This document shows, piece by piece, positions 59,826 through 64,000 of a DNA stretch of 64,000 nucleotides. Origin of the DNA: Lachnospiraceae bacterium (GTDB lineage Bacteria > Bacillota > Clostridia > Lachnospirales > Lachnospiraceae); the NCBI GenBank assembly GCA_029225065.1, contig JAQXVT010000027.1, positions 1 through 64,000 on the forward strand, in the 5' to 3' direction. Position 1 is the first letter of the stretch; every line of letters begins with the position of its first letter. The position numbers were made by a program, and so were the translations under genes. The notes beneath the pieces were generated by a model, which saw only the letters and a program-made list of their open reading frames with translations, had not been told where the DNA came from and searched no databases.

Positions 59826-62333
59826 TTACTCGACCCCTCTTCTGAAATGTCCTCTGGTTCCTCCTGTGTCGCCCTGCCGCAGTCCTGCTTTGCCAAAACG
59901 TTCCAGAACTGCTCCCATCTCTTCTCCGTTCTCAATTGTAAAAGAAAGACGCAGGCTTTCCGGTGCGAGTGCCTGAATCTCTTTCTCACATCCGCCAAGA
60001 TCCAGTGGCAGCGCATTGTAAATCGTATTGCAGCAGGTCACGCATCGATTTCTCACCGGAAGAAGCGACTGCTTACGGTCCTTCATCCACAAAACCTCTG
60101 GATGCGCCGTACATCCGGATGTATTTTTGAACACACACTGAGCAGAATGCATAAATGCCTGATACCCGTACACGATAAGCTCACTGCCGCAGGTATCCAG
60201 CGTCTGCAGCTCTCTTGCGTTCAGTTCCGCAGGCAGTGTAAGCTGTGAAATGCCGTGTTCCCGCAGAAACTGCTGCGCCCTGCGATTGTATGCATAAAAC
60301 GTATCATCGGAAACCACGAATGCCCCCGGGAAAACGCGCTGTACAAAGCCAAGCTCGTCCAGCGTGTGAACCAGAAATCCATCAGCATCTTTCAATGCCT
60401 CCCGGATTTCTTCCTGCTCAAGCAGTGTCCGATCTCCCTGCCGCAGCACCGGCGGCAGATTGATCCGGCAGGTCAGGTTAGATGCTTTAACCGACTGAAT
60501 ATAAACGTGCAGCTGTGCTGCATCTGCCTGATATCTTCCCTTCGCTGCAATCAGAAGATCCAGATAAATCGTCCGGATGCGGTTCTCCTGTACAGAATTT
60601 ACATAGTTTAATACTGCCTCCAGCTGCTCCTTCGTCATGACGGATACAGAGTAAGAAAATTCGGAAGGTTCCTTTTCTTCCCCGGCGCTGTATTTCTCAT
60701 CTGCAAACTGTCCCGCTTTTCTTTCCATCTCATCAGCACTGCGGACTCCATTTTGACAAGCAGCCTGTGCCTCCGAAGATGATTTTCTCTTCTTTGCGCT
60801 GCAGAACACATCATCTGTCTGCTGCATGTTTTCGTCCACATCGCAGCGCCTGTCCCGCTCCGGCAGTGATTTTTCAAGCTGCCCCAGTGCACGCCGTCTC
60901 AGCTCATTGATCTCACGCAGCGGAAAGAACAGCTCTCCCTCCATCGTGACATCCAGCTGTTCAAATACAAATGGCGTATTTCCGGTCTTTTCCATCTGCC
61001 TGCGAATATCCGCTTCCTGCACCGGGCGCGTCTGCGCTGCTGATGCAGTCTGCTCCGAACAGACAGTGACCGTCTCTTTGCCGCACGATACGCTTAGTAT
61101 AGCAGGCCTTCCGATGGAAATCATTAATTCACCCTTAATTTTTTCCTGAATTCCTCTTTTCAGATACTGCTCCTCCAGTGATTCCAGAAGATGCGCGCAT
61201 TTCGTCCGGTAAAGCGTGCTGCCGACACGGCACCTGATCCCGGCCGCGCGAAGAGATACGGTCTTTCCTTTTCGCACTTCCTGTCCAAGTGTGAGCATGC
61301 CCTCACTGTCATGGAGTTCCAGCACATCCCCTTTATAAAGCGGCTCAAGCGCCTCGAGCACAAGCATCCCCTTTTTCTCTGAAAGCACCTTTGCCGCCGC
61401 CGTGCCGAAATGATTCGGCCGCTCCATCGACATCTGCTTCGGTCCGTTGTACTGATGATAATAGCCGTTCGAAAAGCCGCCGCGGTTGTAAAGATCCAAC
61501 AGGATACGATGCTCCTCCTCCGGTACCGGGCGCTTCTTCCCGGTCTCCAGATACTGATCGATCCGTCTGCGATAGACACTCACTACACCCGCGGTATACT
61601 CCGGACGTTTCATCCGCCCCTCGATCTTGAAGGATGTGATCCCGGCATCGATCAGCTCTCCGATGCTCTCATCCACACACATATCCTTCATGCTCAGCAC
61701 ATACGACTTCTTTTTATCTGTACTGCCCTGCAGCTGATACGGCAGACGGCACGGCTGTGCGCACCGTCCGCGGTTCCCGCTCCGTCCTCCGATCATACTG
61801 CTGAACAGACACTGCCCGGAATAGCAGTAGCACATCGCGCCATGGATGAACGTCTCCACCTCCAGCCCGGTCTTCGTGATAATGTCGCGGATCTCATCAA
61901 GCGACAGCTCCCTGGCCGGTACGATGCGCGTCAGCCCTTCTTTTTTCAAAATCTCTGCTCCGTCAGCCCCGGTCACGGTCATCTGTGTGCTTGCATGGAT
62001 CGGAAGCTGTGGAAAATACTCTTTCAGGAAACGCACCACACCGAAATCCTGTACAATCACGCCGTCCAGTCCCTCACAGTAATACGGGCGGATATAATTA
62101 TACAGCTGCTCCTCCAGCTCTCTTTCCTTCAGAAGTGTATTCACGGTCAGATACAGTTTTCTTCCATGCAGATGACAGTAATCGATCCCGCGCAGCAGCA
62201 CGTCTTCCTCCGGGTTATCCGCATAAGCTCTGGCCCCAAATCTGCTGCCGCCAATATAGACAGCATCCGCTCCCGCATTTACCGCCGCATACAGGCTCTC
62301 ATAGCTTCCCGCAGGCGCAAGTAATTCTACCAT
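59826..62333 (-). CDS. U32 family peptidase with DUF3656
   Basis: 835 residues. N-terminal U32 domain with AGADAVYIGGSRFGARA and the family pattern TFIHGAMCYCYSGQCLFS, GNRGRCAQPCRLPY (conserved Cys for an iron-sulfur cluster). The middle (about 390-530) matches DUF3656, and the C-terminal part repeats a barrel-like region ending in a second Cys-rich QSLLPVRNRCVTCCNTIYN. Some U32 proteins (RlhA type) hydroxylate 23S rRNA rather than digest protein, so the enzymatic label is open. Start 62333 has GGAGGAAAG 2-3 nt upstream. Confidence 0.92.
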   Translation of the reverse strand: MVELLAPAGSYESLYAAVNAGADAVYIGGSRFGARAYADNPEEDVLLRGIDYCHLHGRKLYLTVNTLLKERELEEQLYNYIRPYYCEGLDGVIVQDFGVVRFLKEYFPQLPIHASTQMTVTGADGAEILKKEGLTRIVPARELSLDEIRDIITKTGLEVETFIHGAMCYCYSGQCLFSSMIGGRSGNRGRCAQPCRLPYQLQGSTDKKKSYVLSMKDMCVDESIGELIDAGITSFKIEGRMKRPEYTAGVVSVYRRRIDQYLETGKKRPVPEEEHRILLDLYNRGGFSNGYYHQYNGPKQMSMERPNHFGTAAAKVLSEKKGMLVLEALEPLYKGDVLELHDSEGMLTLGQEVRKGKTVSLRAAGIRCRVGSTLYRTKCAHLLESLEEQYLKRGIQEKIKGELMISIGRPAILSVSCGKETVTVCSEQTASAAQTRPVQEADIRRQMEKTGNTPFVFEQLDVTMEGELFFPLREINELRRRALGQLEKSLPERDRRCDVDENMQQTDDVFCSAKKRKSSSEAQAACQNGVRSADEMERKAGQFADEKYSAGEEKEPSEFSYSVSVMTKEQLEAVLNYVNSVQENRIRTIYLDLLIAAKGRYQADAAQLHVYIQSVKASNLTCRINLPPVLRQGDRTLLEQEEIREALKDADGFLVHTLDELGFVQRVFPGAFVVSDDTFYAYNRRAQQFLREHGISQLTLPAELNARELQTLDTCGSELIVYGYQAFMHSAQCVFKNTSGCTAHPEVLWMKDRKQSLLPVRNRCVTCCNTIYNALPLDLGGCEKEIQALAPESLRLSFTIENGEEMGAVLERFGKAGLRQGDTGGTRGHFRRGVE

Positions 62334-62397
62334 ATCTTTCCTCCGTCTTTTCATAACAGCCAAGCTGTAACCGTTCCCTCTTCCGTATGGAATAAAT

Positions 62398-62449
62398 GTA
62401 CTCCCGAAATCTTTTTGTGCCTGATTTTGTGCGAAGATTCCGAGAGTAC
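62398..62449 (-). repeat. Long stem-loop between zapA and the U32 peptidase gene
   Basis: Arms 62398-62413 and 62434-62449 pair over 16 bp (two G-U pairs in the minus-strand RNA), loop 20 nt. It is followed by ATTTATT rather than a solid T run, so it may be a weak terminator or an RNA-processing site inside the operon. Confidence 0.6.
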
Positions 62450-62482
62450 CTGTCATGCAGCTTTTCTGCACCTTACCTGTTT

Positions 62483-62893
62483 TTACTTAACTTCCGTTTT
62501 ATCCGTCTGCGCCCGAAGCCGGATCAGTTCTTCCTGAAGCTGTGCATTTTTCTCTTCCAGCGCATTTTTTTCTTTTTCTGCATTTTCAAGCCGAACCTGT
62601 GTCGTGATCATCTCGTGCCGAAACTCGTATAACTCTTTTTCCTTCTCCGACAGCTCGTCCTCCAGCTCGCCAATCTTTTTGCGCACCTTAAAGTAATCAT
62701 CCGCTATATTCAGATTCAGAAGGATCGACCGCATCTCCTGTGACAGCCTGTGGTATCCGTCCATTCCTCTGAATTCTGTAATCTTTCCGTTGAGATAGGC
62801 CGCTACCTTCTGCAGATATTCCTCGCTCTCATAGCCGCTCAGCGTGTAGATTTTTCCTGCAATAATTACCTGTGTTTTATTTTTGGATGACAT
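62483..62893 (-). CDS. zapA: Cell division protein ZapA
   Basis: Promotes FtsZ bundling. 136 residues: N-terminal ZapA domain (about 5-70) with QVIIAGKIYTLSGYESEEYL, then a coiled coil (about 75-130) rich in Glu, Lys and Leu, longer than in B. subtilis ZapA (about 85 residues). Lies between ruvB and the U32 peptidase gene as in many Clostridia. Confidence 0.92.
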   Translation of the reverse strand: MSSKNKTQVIIAGKIYTLSGYESEEYLQKVAAYLNGKITEFRGMDGYHRLSQEMRSILLNLNIADDYFKVRKKIGELEDELSEKEKELYEFRHEMITTQVRLENAEKEKNALEEKNAQLQEELIRLRAQTDKTEVK

Positions 62894-62950
62894 AAAGTCC
62901 TGTTCCTTTCGCTGTAAATTCCCCTTTGTACGTAAACCATATCATAAAAC

Positions 62951-62978
62951 ATTATAAACAATTCTCAGGGAATTACAA
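62951..62978 (-). promoter_or_regulatory. Promoter of the zapA-U32-ftsW-PBP operon
   Basis: Minus strand: -35 TTGTAA (62973-62978), 16-nt spacer, -10 TATAAT (62951-62956). The -35 box contains the stop of ruvB. Confidence 0.75.
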
Positions 62979-63974
62979 CCTTTTTCTTTCCAGGTGCTCG
63001 TAGGCAAGATCTGTCGCCACCCGTCCCTTCGGCGTGCGGTTGATAAAGCCATTCTTGATCAGATACGGCTCGTAGACATCCTCGATCGTCCCGGAGTCCT
63101 CTCCAATCGCAGCCGAGAGTGTATCAAGCCCGACCGGTCCCCCTGAAAATTTGTCGATAATCAGCTCCAGAATTGCGCGATCCGTGCGGTCCAGCCCATG
63201 ACGATCCACCTCCATCAGATCAAGCGCTTCCGATGCGATCGGCGCGGTGATCCTTCCATCGTAACGCACCTGCGCATAATCGCGTACGCGCTTTAACAGG
63301 CGATTCGCGAGACGAGGCGTACCACGCGAACGCTTTGCGATCTCGAGTGCACCGCGGTTGTCAATCTCGACCTGCAGCACCTTAGCAGAGCGGTTCACGA
63401 TCGTCTGCAGCTCCTTTTCTGTATAAAATTCCAGATGATGAACCACGCCGAACCGGTCACGCAGCGGAGCCGTCAGCATTCCGGCCCGCGTCGTCGCCCC
63501 GATCAGCGTAAACTTCGGCAGATCCAGGCGAATGGAACGGGCCGCCGGGCCCTTGCCGATCATGATATCGATCACAAAGTCCTCCATCGCCGGATAAAGT
63601 ACCTCCTCCACCTGACGGTTCAGCCTGTGGATCTCATCGACAAACAGCACATCTCCCTCCTGCAGTCCGTTTAAAATCGCCGCAATATCACCCGGCTTCT
63701 CAATCGCAGGCCCGGAGGTGATCTTGATGTTGACGCCCATCTCATTTGCCACAATCCCGGCAAGCGTCGTCTTGCCAAGTCCCGGCGGGCCATACAGCAG
63801 CACGTGATCCAGCGAATCATGGCGCTGCTTTGCCGCCTCAATAAAGATTTTCAGCGTACTCTTTGCTTTTTCCTGCCCGATATAATCCGCCAGACGCTTT
63901 GGCCTAAGTCCCGGCTCGATCCGAATGTCATCCTCCGTGACGTCTGTCGTAATAATTCTCCGTTCTTTGCCCAT
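62973..63974 (-). CDS. ruvB: Holliday junction branch migration helicase RuvB
   Basis: AAA+ motor that with RuvA moves Holliday junctions, 333 residues, complete. Walker [12 protein letters not shown], Walker [10 protein letters not shown], sensor 1 GATTRAG, arginine finger region LRDRFGV, C-terminal winged helix with [16 protein letters not shown] and [15 protein letters not shown] precedes ATG 63974. The 26 nt beyond the start show a TAA (63985-63987) that could end ruvA, but too little sequence remains to say. RecU and RecG are the other recombination genes of this window. Confidence 0.98.
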   Translation of the reverse strand: MGKERRIITTDVTEDDIRIEPGLRPKRLADYIGQEKAKSTLKIFIEAAKQRHDSLDHVLLYGPPGLGKTTLAGIVANEMGVNIKITSGPAIEKPGDIAAILNGLQEGDVLFVDEIHRLNRQVEEVLYPAMEDFVIDIMIGKGPAARSIRLDLPKFTLIGATTRAGMLTAPLRDRFGVVHHLEFYTEKELQTIVNRSAKVLQVEIDNRGALEIAKRSRGTPRLANRLLKRVRDYAQVRYDGRITAPIASEALDLMEVDRHGLDRTDRAILELIIDKFSGGPVGLDTLSAAIGEDSGTIEDVYEPYLIKNGFINRTPKGRVATDLAYEHLERKRL

Positions 63975-64000
63975 AGTTTCTCCTTACAGAAAAGCCAGCT

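Noticed and set aside
58995-60248. Plus-strand open frame of 417 codons
   Set aside because: It lies antisense to ftsW and the U32 peptidase gene, is full of Arg/His/Gln, has no ribosome-binding site and no recognisable domain: a shadow of GC-rich coding DNA.
63975-64000. End of a ruvA gene at the window edge
   Set aside because: A stop codon in a suitable place is visible, but 26 nt are too few to identify the gene.

Overview
The window reads as a chromosomal segment of an anaerobic, endospore-forming Firmicute of the class Clostridia, most likely family Lachnospiraceae. Evidence is a short HisG with HisZ, RecU, a RelQ-type alarmone synthetase, an alpha/beta-type small acid-soluble spore protein, YlbJ- and GerW(YtfJ)-like sporulation proteins, a DUF6465 protein, strong GGAGG ribosome-binding sites and many consensus sigma-A promoters with 16-17 nt spacers. 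Genus is not assignable from what I can see. No tRNA, rRNA, CRISPR array, transposase, integrase or phage gene was found; the region looks like ordinary vertically inherited chromosome with a few accessory transport/catabolic cassettes.

Layout. 1-3.1 kb: metallophosphoesterase plus YibE/F membrane protein. 3.1-3.6 kb: remnant of a ricin-type lectin protein and a strong bidirectional terminator. 3.6-6.9 kb: GH2 beta-galactosidase preceded by a small basic ORF that has its own promoter. 6.9-14.0 kb: one minus-strand histidine operon (hisZ-hisG-hisD-hisB-hisIE, then a Gfo/Idh/MocA oxidoreductase and a hydrolase remnant), bounded by a consensus promoter and a terminator; hisH, hisA, hisF and hisC are not here, but HisIE carries an N-terminal HisF-like domain that lacks the catalytic aspartates. 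14.0-27.7 kb: mostly housekeeping genes for RNA modification, repair, (p)ppGpp and CoA synthesis (recU, pseudouridine synthases, rRNA methyltransferases, YgiQ radical SAM, relQ, M23 peptidase, ylbJ, coaD, rsmD). 28-29.5 kb: DUF1846 protein.

29.6-46.5 kb is the accessory, metabolically coherent part. A complete oligopeptide/nickel-type ABC importer (minus strand) diverges from two tandem paralogous SAM-dependent methyltransferases (plus strand); the two divergent promoters share a similar CCCC(C)GGG element just upstream of their -35 boxes. Next, a complete Liv-type amino-acid ABC importer (livJ-H-M-G-F, minus strand) diverges from pxpB-pxpC-DUF1445-pxpA-DUF4392 (plus strand), which encodes 5-oxoprolinase together with both domains of a D-glutamate-cyclase-like protein as separate genes. 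Both promoters of this divergent pair are followed within about 15 nt by intrinsic-terminator hairpins, suggesting that each operon is gated by transcription attenuation.

46.5-64 kb: spore protein, a methylglyoxal synthase homologue with altered active-site residues, DUF6465, the recG-fakA-asp23 operon divergent from rpmB, a 45-codon membrane peptide gene, gerW-DUF2953, a Nudix hydrolase, and an envelope/cell-division operon zapA-U32 peptidase-ftsW-PBP in which ftsW (with an unusual Gly/Tyr/Asn/Asp-rich tail) and the PBP gene overlap by 86 nt out of frame. ruvB closes the window.
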